Source: Pseudanabaena sp. FACHB-2040 (GTDB lineage: Bacteria > Cyanobacteriota > Cyanobacteriia > Phormidesmidales > Phormidesmidaceae). Taken from it: a stretch of DNA of 64,000 bases. The translations under genes were made by a program, and so were the position numbers. The notes below the pieces were generated by a model. It was given only the letters and a program-made list of their open reading frames with translations. It did no database searches and was not told where the DNA came from. The stretch covers positions 62,001 to 126,000 of the forward strand of contig NZ_JACJQO010000002.1 of NCBI RefSeq assembly GCF_014696715.1. Direction: 5' to 3'. Below, piece after piece: positions 35,878 through 48,350 of this stretch (position 1 is its first letter; each line of letters begins with the position of its first letter).

Positions 35878-36615
35878 ATGCGTCGCATGATCTTCATATT
35901 GTTGCTCTTATCTCTTCTACTATATGAAGCTGGCAACCTCACAGGATTCTCGTGGAAGAGATTAGAGTACGTGGAGCAGCGAGAAATCATTGATGAAGCA
36001 ATTCGATTCAGCTACCCAAACATTTATTCTAACCTGAAAGAGTTACAGGTTGACTACTCCAACTTTAAGCCCGAAGTAAGGTATTGGGGCAGTTGGTCTT
36101 GGCAGGTAAAGAACGGCTTTCTCGAGAAACTGTTTGGGTTAACACGGTACCAGGTTCGGATGCCTGAAGAAATCGTAATGGTGAGCGTTGATGGTAAAGC
36201 ACAATTCTCGCGCAGCGACACTGATTGCATCGGAGACAGCGGTTGCCCATTTACACCACCAGATAATCCAGAGCAAGGGGTCGTTGGAACAGTTCAATAC
36301 GGTGGACCAAATTATGAAGTGGTCAACGATTTTTCGGTTGAATGGAGGGGGCGAGATAGAGGCAGCGTGTTCAAGTCTGGGCATTGTTTCTCCGCTTACA
36401 TTAACTCGCCCAAGAACAAGGCATTGGTAGTTAGTCCAAAAGGTGCTGATGCAACTACCATTCGCAAAGGCTACGGCTTCTATTTAGTTGCAATAACAAG
36501 TGATTCCTATGCGCGTATGAGGATTCCCAAGGCCACGTTTGAACAGTCCCAGTTATGCAACATTGAGGCAAGAAAGTCATGGCCCAATGTCGGAGGGTGG
36601 GCATGGAAGAGATAA
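35878..36615 (+). CDS. Unknown exported protein in an integron-like cassette
   Basis: A 245-aa protein with a short hydrophobic N-terminus (MRRMIFILLLLSLLLYEAGN) that acts as signal or anchor. The rest is mixed alpha/beta with four cysteines, including CIGDSGC, and many aromatics. No family is recognised. It lies exactly between two attC-like sites: 37 bp after attC1 and 2 bp before attC2, the standard layout of a one-gene cassette. Function is unknown. Confidence 0.72.
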   Translation: MRRMIFILLLLSLLLYEAGNLTGFSWKRLEYVEQREIIDEAIRFSYPNIYSNLKELQVDYSNFKPEVRYWGSWSWQVKNGFLEKLFGLTRYQVRMPEEIVMVSVDGKAQFSRSDTDCIGDSGCPFTPPDNPEQGVVGTVQYGGPNYEVVNDFSVEWRGRDRGSVFKSGHCFSAYINSPKNKALVVSPKGADATTIRKGYGFYLVAITSDSYARMRIPKATFEQSQLCNIEARKSWPNVGGWAWKR

Positions 36616-36617
36616 CT

Positions 36618-36708
36618 AGCTAACCAATCGTTGCAGCGGAGCACAGAACTGCCGACTTTTTCTTCTCTGGCGTTACAGCGCCGCGTCCGCTGAACTTAAA
36701 CGTTAACA
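36618..36708 (+). other. attC-like recombination site (attC2)
   Basis: Outer cores AGCTAAC (36618-36624) and GTTAACA (36702-36708); inner arms GTTGCAGCGGAGC (about 36631-36643) and GCGTCCGCTGAAC (36683-36695) pair with an extrahelical G as in known attC sites. It shares GTTGCAGCGGA with attC1. 91 bp. Confidence 0.75.
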
Positions 36709-36732
36709 GTTTTGGTATCTGGGCTTAAAGCT

Positions 36733-36769
36733 GAGAGCGGGGTTCAACTTAACTTGCAACCCCGCTCTC
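36733..36769. terminator. Hairpin downstream of katG remnant
   Basis: GAGAGCGGGGTT (36733-36744) and AACCCCGCTCTC (36758-36769). The homologous hairpin behind intact katG (39890-39927) has compensating base changes. Confidence 0.7.
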
Positions 36770-36832
36770 AGTTTGTTGTTAGCTTCTACCTACGTTCGAG
36801 ATGGCCGCAGGTTAGCGTAGCTAACACTCGGC

Positions 36833-37549
<717 letters not shown>

Positions 37550-38788
37550 CTATCGCCCTGACAGCATCAGGGGTGCATTGACGGTCAAGCTCAGATCGCG
37601 GGCGGGGTTAATGGCAATTACATCAACCTGGTTGCGCCCAAAGATTCGACCCAGCGTGGCCCCGGTGGCAGTTCCGGCCAAGACCTCTAGAGCATCAGCC
37701 CTTTGGTCGCCAGTAGTGCGGGCGATCGCGGCAGCCGCGCCGGACCCCAGCACCGCACCCGCCAGCGTCTCACCAAAGGTGCCACCCTGGCGGATTGTTT
37801 CTCTAGTGGTGACGGTTTGCGAGGTAGCGTTAATCGCCATCCGCTGCCCCCCTGGCAGGACCAGTTCCTGGGCCACAAACTGAGAGCCATTGGCGCTGGG
37901 GCGCAGTTCTCCCACCACCTGACTACCCACCGGAATTAGCACTCGTCCGGTACTATCGGTGACGGCTTGAGTCACGTTGAGGGTTAGAGCAGCAGTCTCG
38001 TCGGGGAGCACAACCACTTTGTCGCTCTGTTCGTAGTTTGTGGTTATCACAGTACCGGCAGGCACAGTGGACTGAGTCGCCGCCTGCTGTTGCCCGACAA
38101 TGTAGGGAGAGTTGACAGTCGCCACCTGATTTTGGCTAGCCAGAGCCTGGTAGATGAAGGCCGCCACATCGGCCCGGGTCGCTGTTTGGTTGGGCCTCAA
38201 CGCCTGCACATCAGGATAGTTAACCACCATGCGCCGTTCTGTCGCCGCCGCTAAACTAGCCACCGCATACTGAGGAATTTGGGCAGCGTCGCGGTAAACT
38301 TGAACACTGTTTTGGTTGCTGGCGGTGTAGTTCAGCCCGTTAGATAGAGAAACTAGCACCTGCGCCCGAGGAATGTTTTCATTGGGGCGGAATACATTAC
38401 CGGGGTAGCCCGACAAAAATCCCATCATGTTAGCCTCACTAATGGCAGCGGCGGCCCAGTAATTAGCCGGTACATCCACAAAGGATGTCGCCCCGCGCAC
38501 TGCAGACTGGTTAAAGGCCTGACGAACCATAGCGGCAAACTGGGCGCGGGTTACCGGCTCGTCGGGCCGAAAGGTACCGTCTGGAAAACCGGCAATGATG
38601 TTTCGCTCCGCCAAACTGGTGATAAATTGACGTGCCCAGTACCCTGAAGACACATCGGTAAACTGAGTTTGAGTTTGGGTTTGGGCAACTACCGGTGCGG
38701 CTGTAATCATCGGAGTAAAGGCACCGAAACCCAACCCTAAGGCCAGTACGAGAGCCGTTCCAGACTTTAGACGAAAAGCATTAGACAT
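37550..38788 (-). CDS. S-layer-homology (SLH) domain protein
   Basis: Predicted envelope protein. A signal peptide ends at VVAQ near residue 35. Three SLH modules follow (about 42-95, 105-155, 165-220), with repeated FTDVSSGYWA, IAGFPDGTFRPDEPVTRAQF and FLSGYPGNVFRPNENIPRAQ patterns that bind peptidoglycan-linked polymer. The C-terminal 170 residues form a beta-rich domain with PVGSQVVGEL and a Gly/Ala-rich FGETLAGAVLGSGAAAA helix. 412 aa, complete. It is not followed by an OprB porin domain. Single gene. Confidence 0.9.
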   Translation of the reverse strand: MSNAFRLKSGTALVLALGLGFGAFTPMITAAPVVAQTQTQTQFTDVSSGYWARQFITSLAERNIIAGFPDGTFRPDEPVTRAQFAAMVRQAFNQSAVRGATSFVDVPANYWAAAAISEANMMGFLSGYPGNVFRPNENIPRAQVLVSLSNGLNYTASNQNSVQVYRDAAQIPQYAVASLAAATERRMVVNYPDVQALRPNQTATRADVAAFIYQALASQNQVATVNSPYIVGQQQAATQSTVPAGTVITTNYEQSDKVVVLPDETAALTLNVTQAVTDSTGRVLIPVGSQVVGELRPSANGSQFVAQELVLPGGQRMAINATSQTVTTRETIRQGGTFGETLAGAVLGSGAAAAIARTTGDQRADALEVLAGTATGATLGRIFGRNQVDVIAINPARDLSLTVNAPLMLSGR

Positions 38789-39487
38789 GATGAAAACTCC
38801 AAAGATGGGAAAAGAAGTAGATGCATTTTTAGTAGATTTTGGTCACGACTGCGATCGCGACTCTCTACTCTAATAGGCTGTTTCAGCCGATATTTCCTGA
38901 TCTAGTTCTTGTTGAATCAGTTTGGGGGGACTGCCAATGCTATTAGTTTCCGCAAGGTCCAAAAAAATTGCTTAAGAGCGCTTTGTTTAGCTAATGAAGG
39001 CAAATGAGCAGCTTTAATCATCCCTCGCCTAAATACACGTGGAAATTGTGTGCTGCTACTTCCAATAAAGTAATGTCTCTTTCTGTCACCGTTGCCGATC
39101 AACTTTCCGCTATTTCAACTGTCACACCGTGAATTGTTGCCCCCTTGTTCGATGACTACCTATACAGCAAGATCGAATAGACTGGTTTAGCCCCAAAAAG
39201 TTTCAGCTCTATTTTGAAATGAGGTCGACCTGGCTTTTTCTATAATGCTTAAAGCCTTTTTCCGTAGTTTGGCCTTTGGTCAAGTCATCACCGTGTGGCG
39301 CATCCTAAGCCTCTGCCTTGTATATAAGCATTAGCCCCTAGCGAGAAGGGTGTTAGGAGCAGGGTAGAACTATTGAAGCTCCTGCAAAGCTAGGATAAAA
39401 ATTCTGTTTTCAGGGTTAATACAGGTGGCAGAAGCCAAAGAGATGGCATAGAATAGCCCACAATTATTGATAATACATGGGCAAACT
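38789..39487. other. 700-bp gene-free stretch
   Basis: Upstream DNA of the SLH gene and AT-rich spacer. A lone CTTGTATATAAGCATTAGCC near 39318 resembles one unit of the 21-bp array at 22.9 kb. No gene or RNA is supported. Confidence 0.45.
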
Positions 39488-39607
39488 ATGGTGAAAAAAT
39501 ATGACTTTGAACAAAGAAGATTTCAGAGCCCAAACCAAATAAATATTCAACCTGCAAAGTGTCAAAAAATACTTGCAGAGCTTGATTTCATGCCCAATCA
39601 TTTATAG
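39488..39607 (+). CDS. Small ORF in front of attC4
   Basis: A possible 39-aa protein (starts MVKKYDFEQRRF, ends AELDFMPNHL) whose stop codon lies 7 bp before the attC-like site at 39615. It may be a complete tiny cassette gene or the C-terminus of a decayed one. No Shine-Dalgarno is obvious and no family is recognised; the cassette-like position is the main support. Confidence 0.4.
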   Translation: MVKKYDFEQRRFQSPNQINIQPAKCQKILAELDFMPNHL

Positions 39608-39614
39608 TTGCGCA

Positions 39615-39699
39615 GGCTAACACTTCACGGCAGCAGACGGACGAAAGCCGCTTGTGGGGATGCCAAGCTATCTGCCGCCGCTGCGTTTTGCCGTTATGC
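39615..39699 (+). other. attC-like recombination site (attC4)
   Basis: Outer cores GGCTAAC (39615-39621) and GTTATGC (39693-39699), the latter as in Vibrio-type attC sites. Inner CGGCAGCAGACGG and CTGCCGCCGCTGCG can pair in part. 85 bp; same family as the decayed attC3. Confidence 0.65.
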
Positions 39700-39991
39700 T
39701 TTGGAACAAGCAGCGACGTACAAAGATGTTAGATTTACTCTGCATGCAGCTTCACACAATGTTGTGGGCAGCTATTTTATATATTCGATTTTCTGTGTGC
39801 TTTGAGTTATGTTAACGGTTTCACAGATGGCCACCACTAGGAACTCAATTGCAGCTCTCTAAATAGCTTTGACATCAGGGTCTAAAGCCGAGAGCGGCGT
39901 TTCAAGATAAGTTGAAACGCCGCTCTCGATTTTTCTCTCTAACTTTTACCTACGTTCAAGATTGCCGCAGGTTAACGTAGCTGACACTAGC
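39700..39991. other. Spacer between attC4 and katG
   Basis: Contains the katG hairpin (39890-39927) and, from about 39875, DNA homologous to the stretch following attC2. A second GTTAACG near 39809 resembles the attC2 right core. No gene seen. Confidence 0.5.
39890..39927. terminator. Hairpin downstream of katG
   Basis: Perfect 16-bp stem GAGAGCGGCGTTTCAA (39890-39905), loop GATAAG, and the reverse complement (39912-39927), with T-rich DNA on the + side. It covaries with the hairpin at 36733. Confidence 0.8.
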
Positions 39992-42837
<2,846 letters not shown>

Positions 42838-43082
42838 TTGCCCAGCCCCTTACTTGCGAAAGATGACTCGTTAGCTACTAACTTGGGCATGGCTCAAGAT
42901 TCTCCGGCCAAGCCTATTCGAGTCGTCTTGGCAAAGCCAGGGATTTACAAAGCATTAACTAGGCTCAGAGGCTCAAATTTTGCATTAAATCATACTCACT
43001 ACGAGTTCGCATGTCGCAAGCGTATCAATCAAACTTGCTTCTGTGTGCCAAAAATAAAGTTGTTTTCAACACTTAATATCTC

Positions 43083-43271
43083 TACAAAAACAAATCTATT
43101 CGAATCGGGCCAGTTGTTCGCAATCCCATGCGAGTTCTACCCAACGGCAATGGGAGTGAGTTCGTATTCAGCTTATTTGGCCAGCCGGGGATGTCTGACG
43201 AGCAGTTTGTGGCAGACAAGCTTGCGGTCGAGAAAGATTTGCAGCACCTGAAGGACGTACTGGAATGGTAG
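43083..43271 (+). pseudogene. SRPBCC-family gene remnant
   Basis: The + frame ending at TAG 43269-43271 reads GPVVRNPMRVLPNGNGSEFV, then FSLFGQPGMSDEQF and a helical tail KDLQHLKDVLEW, the last third of an SRPBCC (polyketide-cyclase-like) protein. An in-frame stop lies just upstream, and the N-terminal two thirds are missing. Confidence 0.65.
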
Positions 43272-43340
43272 TGCACACAGCGAGCGCCCCCTTTACGCTC
43301 CTGCTACCCTGTCAACAGTATCCAGTCAACAAACAACTTT

Positions 43341-43979
43341 ATGGTTCTCTCTCTCTACTTCCTCCGCCATGGAGAAACCGAAGCCAGCCAAACTGGGGGC
43401 TTCTGCGGCCGCATCGACCCCGAACTCACCCCAGAAGGGCTAGAAATGGCTGAGGCCTTTGCGGAAAAATACCAGCATTTCTCCTGGCAGGCCGTTTACG
43501 TCAGCCCGATGAAGCGCACCATCGCCACTGCTAAGCCCCTCTGCCAAGCGGCTGGCCTGGAGATGCAGCTCCGCGACGGCCTTAAAGAAATTGACTACGG
43601 GCAGTGGGAGGGACAGACCCCTGAATACGTTAAGCAGCACTTTAATGATGAACATGTGCGCTGGCTCACCGAACCTGCCTGGAACCCACCAACTGACGGT
43701 GAAACCTCTGTGCAAATTGCTAGCCGCGCCTCCCTGGTGATTGCCGAGATCGAGGCCAAGCATAGCGAGGGCAACGTCTTGGTCGTGTCTCACAAAGCCA
43801 CCATCCGCATTTTGCTGTGCAGTCTGCTGGGCATTGACCTAGGGCGGTATCGCTATCGCATTGCCCTTCCTGTCGCCTCCGTCTCCGTTGTCGATTTCGG
43901 GTCTCATGGCCCGCTCCTGGTCAAGCATGGCGACCGTTCTCACTTGCCAGAGGAGCTAGATGCTAGACCGGGCACATAG
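43341..43979 (+). CDS. Histidine phosphatase family protein
   Basis: Phosphatase of the phosphoglycerate-mutase-like superfamily. The catalytic RHGE lies in LYFLRHGETEA at the N-terminus (His about residue 10), followed by LTPEGLEMAEAFA, VYVSPMKRTIATA with the second Arg, the acid in LKEIDYGQWEGQ, and the second His in LVVSHKATIRILL. 212 aa is usual. Members act on phosphoglycerates, sugars or cofactors, so a true glycolytic mutase role is not proven. The acetate-kinase operon follows on the same strand. Confidence 0.9.
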   Translation: MVLSLYFLRHGETEASQTGGFCGRIDPELTPEGLEMAEAFAEKYQHFSWQAVYVSPMKRTIATAKPLCQAAGLEMQLRDGLKEIDYGQWEGQTPEYVKQHFNDEHVRWLTEPAWNPPTDGETSVQIASRASLVIAEIEAKHSEGNVLVVSHKATIRILLCSLLGIDLGRYRYRIALPVASVSVVDFGSHGPLLVKHGDRSHLPEELDARPGT

Positions 43980-44063
43980 GCAAATTTCCTGTAAAGGCAC
44001 TCTAAACCCCCAGTTTTTCCCAAAAGTTCATAGAATCTCACTACTTAACATTGCCAGCCTCTC

Positions 44064-44354
44064 ATGGAAAATCAAAAGCCTATTTTCGGCCTGAAAGACC
44101 AAAGTCCTATTGGCGTTGTAAGCGAGCTGCACTCCTTTTTCCGAGATATGCAGTCCTTTTACAAAATTGCTCAAGGACAGATCCTGGGACAGATTGAAGC
44201 TGCCGACACAGCTGAAGCAGCCCGCCTCCGGACAGAACTGGAAGCAATCAACCAAAAAATTGAGTACTTTCACGTTCTCAACAGCGCTGCTTCAATTGCC
44301 GACACGGTTATGCATACCCCGGCCATGATTGCCGAGTTCCGCTCAGAGGCATGA
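44064..44354 (+). CDS. Unknown small helical protein coupled to ackA
   Basis: A 96-aa soluble helical protein with a helix rich in Ala/Glu (AADTAEAARLRTELEAINQK). No family is recognised. Its TGA overlaps the ATG of acetate kinase (4-bp ATGA overlap at 44351-44354), so the two are translationally coupled. It could modulate acetate kinase or an unrelated process. Confidence 0.65.
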   Translation: MENQKPIFGLKDQSPIGVVSELHSFFRDMQSFYKIAQGQILGQIEAADTAEAARLRTELEAINQKIEYFHVLNSAASIADTVMHTPAMIAEFRSEA

Positions 44355-45583
44355 AAATCCTTGTCCTCAATGCCGGATCGAGCAGTCATAAAAGCAGCTT
44401 GTTTGACCTAACTTCGAGGACAGACGGTGCTGGCTCCGCACCGACTCCGATCTGGCGGGGCCAACTCGATTGGAGCCATCAGGCGGGCCAGGTTGAGCTG
44501 TCTGCCCACACGGCAGCAGGGGAATCTATCCAGGAAGTGATCACCACCGACTCTCGTCAGGAGGGCCTTGAGTGCCTACTGAAGACATTGCACCAAGGGT
44601 CTACTCAAGTGATCGGCTCCCTCTCAGAGATCGATGCGGTGGGCCATCGGGTAGTTCATGGCGGGCAGAACTACAGCGACAGCGTTCGCCTTACTGAGGC
44701 GGTCAAAACCACCATCCACGATCTGATTCCCCTGGCTCCATCGCACAATCCAGCCAACCTGGAGGGCATTGAGGTGCTGGAGCAGTTACTGGGAGATGTG
44801 CCTCAGATTGCCGCCTTTGACACTGCCTTTCACGCTTCGCTGCCCGCTGCCGCCGCAACCTATCCTGGCCCTTACGAATGGTGGGAAAAGGGCATTCGTC
44901 GCTATGGGTTCCACGGCATTAGCCATAAATACGTGGCGCGGCGGGCTGCTGAACTGCTAAATCGAGATCTAGCTGAGCTAAAGCTGATTACTTGCCATCT
45001 AGGCAACGGTTGTTCTCTGGCAGCGATAAAGGAGGGCCAGAGCATTGATACCACAATGGGCTTTACCCCCCTAGATGGGCTAATGATGGGCAGCCGCTCA
45101 GGCAGCGTTGATCCGGGGATTTTGATTCACTTGATGCGGAGCGAAGACTACAGCGCCGATCAGCTCGACCACCTGCTGAATAAAGAGTCGGGGCTGCTGG
45201 GAGTCTCGGGCGTGTCTAACGATTTGCGGGGGGTGGTGGATGCGATCGCATCCCAAAATCCCCGCGCCCAGCTAGCTCTCGATCTGTTCATTCACCGTCT
45301 GCGGCGAGAAATAGGTGCGATGCTGGCTAGCCTGGGGGGGGTAGATGCCCTAGTATTTACAGCTGGAATGGGTGAAAACAGTCCTCTGGTGTGGGAAAAG
45401 GCCTGTGCTGCCTTCCAGTTTTTAGGACTGAGATTAGATCCAGCTAAACTTGAGCGATCCCCAGACGATCAAGACATTGCTGCTGCCGATTCTGCTGTGC
45501 GGGTGCTGGTGATTCACACCCAAGAGGAATGGGCCATTGCCCAAGACTGTGCGGCCCTTTGCCAACCGCAATCAGGCCAATAG
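44351..45583 (+). CDS. ackA: Acetate kinase
   Basis: Reversibly phosphorylates acetate with ATP in fermentative acetyl-phosphate metabolism. The ASKHA fold is clear: N-terminal VLNAGSSSHKSSLFD, GHRVVHGG, FDTAFHASLP, YGFHGISHKYV, CHLGNGCSLAAI with the phosphate loop, GFTPLDGLMMGSRSG, and FTAGMGENS. 410 aa is usual. Overlaps the upstream small gene by 4 bp. The partner phosphotransacetylase (pta) is not in the window. Confidence 0.95.
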   Translation: MKILVLNAGSSSHKSSLFDLTSRTDGAGSAPTPIWRGQLDWSHQAGQVELSAHTAAGESIQEVITTDSRQEGLECLLKTLHQGSTQVIGSLSEIDAVGHRVVHGGQNYSDSVRLTEAVKTTIHDLIPLAPSHNPANLEGIEVLEQLLGDVPQIAAFDTAFHASLPAAAATYPGPYEWWEKGIRRYGFHGISHKYVARRAAELLNRDLAELKLITCHLGNGCSLAAIKEGQSIDTTMGFTPLDGLMMGSRSGSVDPGILIHLMRSEDYSADQLDHLLNKESGLLGVSGVSNDLRGVVDAIASQNPRAQLALDLFIHRLRREIGAMLASLGGVDALVFTAGMGENSPLVWEKACAAFQFLGLRLDPAKLERSPDDQDIAAADSAVRVLVIHTQEEWAIAQDCAALCQPQSGQ

Positions 45584-45592
45584 TTGCTGAAA

Positions 45593-45620
45593 GGGCTGGG
45601 CTAAGGATTGCGACCAGCCC
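45593..45620. terminator. Hairpin between ackA and the GDT1-family gene
   Basis: GGGCTGG (45593-45599) pairs with CCAGCCC (45614-45620) in the 46-bp spacer between convergent genes. No T tract, so only a possible terminator. Confidence 0.45.
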
Positions 45621-45629
45621 GCGCAGACT

Positions 45630-46247
45630 TTAGGCAATATTGAAAGCTGCCACCAGGCCAAACACGATAAATAGCCCGCCTCCCAGCAGCATGAGCGTCT
45701 TCTCAGAAAGCCGTCCGGCAACTAGCTTGCCAAAAAGCACTGCTATAGCAGCACAGATGGCGTGGCCCAAAGTGGCTCCAATGGCAACGCCAAAGGGATT
45801 GTTGCCTGCAGCTAAGGTAATGGTGGCAATTTGAGTGCGATCGCCCCATTCAGCTAAAAAAGTCAGGGTAAAAGCTTTAGAAATGATCGACCAGGGCGCA
45901 ACAGCCGGGGGCAATCTGCCTGATTCTTCCAAAAGTTCTGCCGCTTCTTTGCATTCGTCTTCCAAAGTTTCCTGGCCAGACATCTGCAGGGCATCGTATA
46001 GCATCTTTAGGCCAAACCCTAAAAACAGAACGACCTCTGCCACTTTGACATAGTGTCTGGGCAACAGCCCGGCTACTTGCCCGGTTAAAACTGAAATAAT
46101 TGTCATTGCTGCCAGCGCTGCGATCGCACCCACAAAGACCCAGCGGCGTGGGTGGCGAGTGGCCAGAATCGCGGCAATAAAAAAGGTTTTATCGCCCAAT
46201 TCTGCAATCGTAATTAGGAGAAGGCCGGCAGTAAAAGCTGATAACAT
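45630..46247 (-). CDS. TMEM165/GDT1-family cation exporter (Mnx-like)
   Basis: Integral membrane protein with six to seven spans that exchanges Mn2+ or Ca2+; the Synechocystis homologue is the Mn exporter Mnx. Two repeats each have the signature ExGD(K/R)(T/S): ELGDKTFFIAA near residue 18 and EWGDRTQIATI near 135, separated by an acidic cytoplasmic loop (EDECKEAAELLEES). 205 aa is the family length. No yybP-ykoY-type manganese riboswitch could be recognised in the 400 bp upstream. Confidence 0.92.
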   Translation of the reverse strand: MLSAFTAGLLLITIAELGDKTFFIAAILATRHPRRWVFVGAIAALAAMTIISVLTGQVAGLLPRHYVKVAEVVLFLGFGLKMLYDALQMSGQETLEDECKEAAELLEESGRLPPAVAPWSIISKAFTLTFLAEWGDRTQIATITLAAGNNPFGVAIGATLGHAICAAIAVLFGKLVAGRLSEKTLMLLGGGLFIVFGLVAAFNIA

Positions 46248-46653
46248 TGGGTATTTTGCAGGATTAGCACAGAGAAACTGAGGTTAGTCGTGCCCAGTAT
46301 CTCTTTACAAACCTACAGCAAACACCCTCAGCAAAGCTACTGTTTTACTTCAAAGAATAGTCACAAAGCTATTTCATTATTGATTCATTTTTTGAGCAAA
46401 TTCTCTTACTCATTACGAGCACGATTGCTTCTAAAGCAGCAGTCTGTTCCTTGAGATTTTGGACTACCTATAGTTATATGGCGAACAGTTTTTGTCAGCA
46501 TCTTATCTGCTGCTTTAGAAAGCAAGTGATGATGCCAGACATCCTGCACGTTACCGAATGCTCAAATATCAGCGGAGTTACCGCAATGGATGCGTGGGGT
46601 AGCTTTAGAATGAACAGTGTCGCTACCGTGTCGTTTATCTGACGTTCACACTG
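46248..46653. other. Divergent intergenic region
   Basis: 400 bp between the exporter gene and leuA. A short + frame just before leuA (about 46530-46641) lacks a run of Leu codons, so a leucine attenuator is not supported. No other feature seen. Confidence 0.5.
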
Positions 46654-48273
46654 ATGAGCACTCAATCTAACCCAGACCGTATTTTGATCTTTGACACCAC
46701 GCTTCGAGATGGGGAGCAATCGCCTGGCGCAACCCTAAACGTGGAAGAAAAGTTAACTATTGCGCGGCAGCTGGCCCGGCTGGGGGTTGACATCATCGAA
46801 GCCGGGTTTCCCTTTGCTAGCCCTGGTGACTTTGAAGCAGTGCAAAAAATTGCTCAAAACGTCGGTACGCCCGATGGCCCCATCATCTGCGGACTAGCGA
46901 GAGCGACCCAGCAGGACATTGAAATAGCTGCCAGAGCGCTTCAGCCGGCAGCCAAGTGGCGCATTCATACCTTCATTGCCACGTCCGACATTCACCTGCA
47001 GTACAAGCTGCGCAAGACCCGCCCCGAAGTGTTGGCCATTGCTAAAGATATGGTGGCCTACGCCAAAACTTTCACTGACGATGTGGAGTTTTCCCCCGAA
47101 GATGCAGGTCGCTCAGATCCCGAGTTTTTGTACGAAATGCTAGAGGTTGCGATCGCAGCCGGAGCCACCACCGTCAATATTCCAGATACCGTGGGCTATC
47201 TCACCCCGACTGAGTTTGGCGGGCTGATCAAAGGCATCAAAGAAAACGTGCCCAACATTGATCAGGCGGTGATTTCCGTCCACGGCCACAACGATTTGGG
47301 CCTAGCTGTCGCCAACTTCCTCGAAGCAGTGAAAAACGGAGCCCGCCAGCTTGAATGCACCATCAACGGCATCGGTGAACGGGCCGGAAATGCTGCCTTA
47401 GAAGAACTGGTTATGGGTCTGCACGTGCGCCGCCAGTACTACAACCCCTTCCTAGGTCGACCTGTCGATTCTGAAGCCCCGCTCACCAACATCGACACCC
47501 GCCAGATCTACAAGACCTCCCGCCTAGTGTCGAACCTGACCGGCATGTTTGTGCAGCCCAACAAGGCCATCGTCGGAGCCAACGCCTTTGCCCACGAGTC
47601 AGGCATCCACCAAGATGGTGTGCTCAAGCACAAGCTCACCTACGAAATCATGGATGCCCAGTCCATCGGCCTCAACGACAACCAGATCGTGTTGGGTAAG
47701 CACTCTGGCCGCAACGCCTTCCGCACCCGGCTCAAAGAATTAGGCCATGAGCTGCCCGATCAAGAACTCAACCGCGCCTTCCTGCGCTTTAAAGATCTAG
47801 CCGATAAGAAAAAAGAAATTACCGACTGGGACATCGAAGCCATCGCCAATGACGAAACTCAGCAAACGCTGGAGCACTTCTATCTGGATCTGGTACAGGT
47901 TTCTTGCGGCGATAAGTCTCGTCCCACAGCAACGGTCACGGTTCGCACTCCCGATGGCCAAGAGCTAATGGATGCCGCCATTGGCACCGGCCCAGTAGAT
48001 GCGGTCTATAGAGCGATTAACCGGGTGGTCGATATTCCTAACCAGCTCATCGAATACACCGTGCAGTCGGTCACCGCCGGGATCGATGCCATTGGCGAGG
48101 TCACTATCCGCATTCGCCACGAAGACAGGGTCTACTCTGGCCATGCCGCCAATACCGATATCGTGGTTGCTTCTGCCCACGCTTACGTGAATGCGTTGAA
48201 CCGTCTCTATACGGCTCTACAGCAGGGCACCAGCCTCCATCCTCAGCGCGACGCTGAGCCTATAACCGCGTAA
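46654..48273 (+). CDS. leuA: 2-isopropylmalate synthase
   Basis: Condenses acetyl-CoA with 2-oxoisovalerate, the first committed step to leucine. The TIM barrel has [16 protein letters not shown] (residues about 11-26) with the metal Asp, and [10 protein letters not shown] and [15 protein letters not shown] with the His ligands. A linker and the C-terminal LeuA dimer/allosteric domain (about 400-520, [15 protein letters not shown]-like) are present, so leucine feedback is expected. 539 aa is normal. A HIP1-centred palindrome follows. Confidence 0.96.
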   Translation: MSTQSNPDRILIFDTTLRDGEQSPGATLNVEEKLTIARQLARLGVDIIEAGFPFASPGDFEAVQKIAQNVGTPDGPIICGLARATQQDIEIAARALQPAAKWRIHTFIATSDIHLQYKLRKTRPEVLAIAKDMVAYAKTFTDDVEFSPEDAGRSDPEFLYEMLEVAIAAGATTVNIPDTVGYLTPTEFGGLIKGIKENVPNIDQAVISVHGHNDLGLAVANFLEAVKNGARQLECTINGIGERAGNAALEELVMGLHVRRQYYNPFLGRPVDSEAPLTNIDTRQIYKTSRLVSNLTGMFVQPNKAIVGANAFAHESGIHQDGVLKHKLTYEIMDAQSIGLNDNQIVLGKHSGRNAFRTRLKELGHELPDQELNRAFLRFKDLADKKKEITDWDIEAIANDETQQTLEHFYLDLVQVSCGDKSRPTATVTVRTPDGQELMDAAIGTGPVDAVYRAINRVVDIPNQLIEYTVQSVTAGIDAIGEVTIRIRHEDRVYSGHAANTDIVVASAHAYVNALNRLYTALQQGTSLHPQRDAEPITA

Positions 48274-48302
48274 CAGGCTGATTTTGCAGGAGCGAGATTT
48301 GG

Positions 48303-48330
48303 TAGGGAGGATGCGATCGCATCCTCCCTA
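48303..48330. terminator. 28-bp perfect palindrome centred on HIP1
   Basis: TAGGGAGGAT on the left, GCGATCGC in the centre (48313-48320), and ATCCTCCCTA on the right; perfect dyad. It lies 30 bp after leuA and 21 bp from the stop of the convergent permease gene. It lacks a T tract but could act as a bidirectional terminator. Confidence 0.7.
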
Positions 48331-48350
48331 TCGCTCAATCAAGCGCTCAA

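Noticed and set aside
46248-46450. Possible yybP-ykoY manganese riboswitch ahead of the GDT1-family gene
   Set aside because: The conserved GGGGAGUA and loop motifs were not found on the minus strand.
46506-46641. Leader peptide/attenuator before leuA
   Set aside because: The short frame has no run of leucine codons and no clear terminator hairpin.
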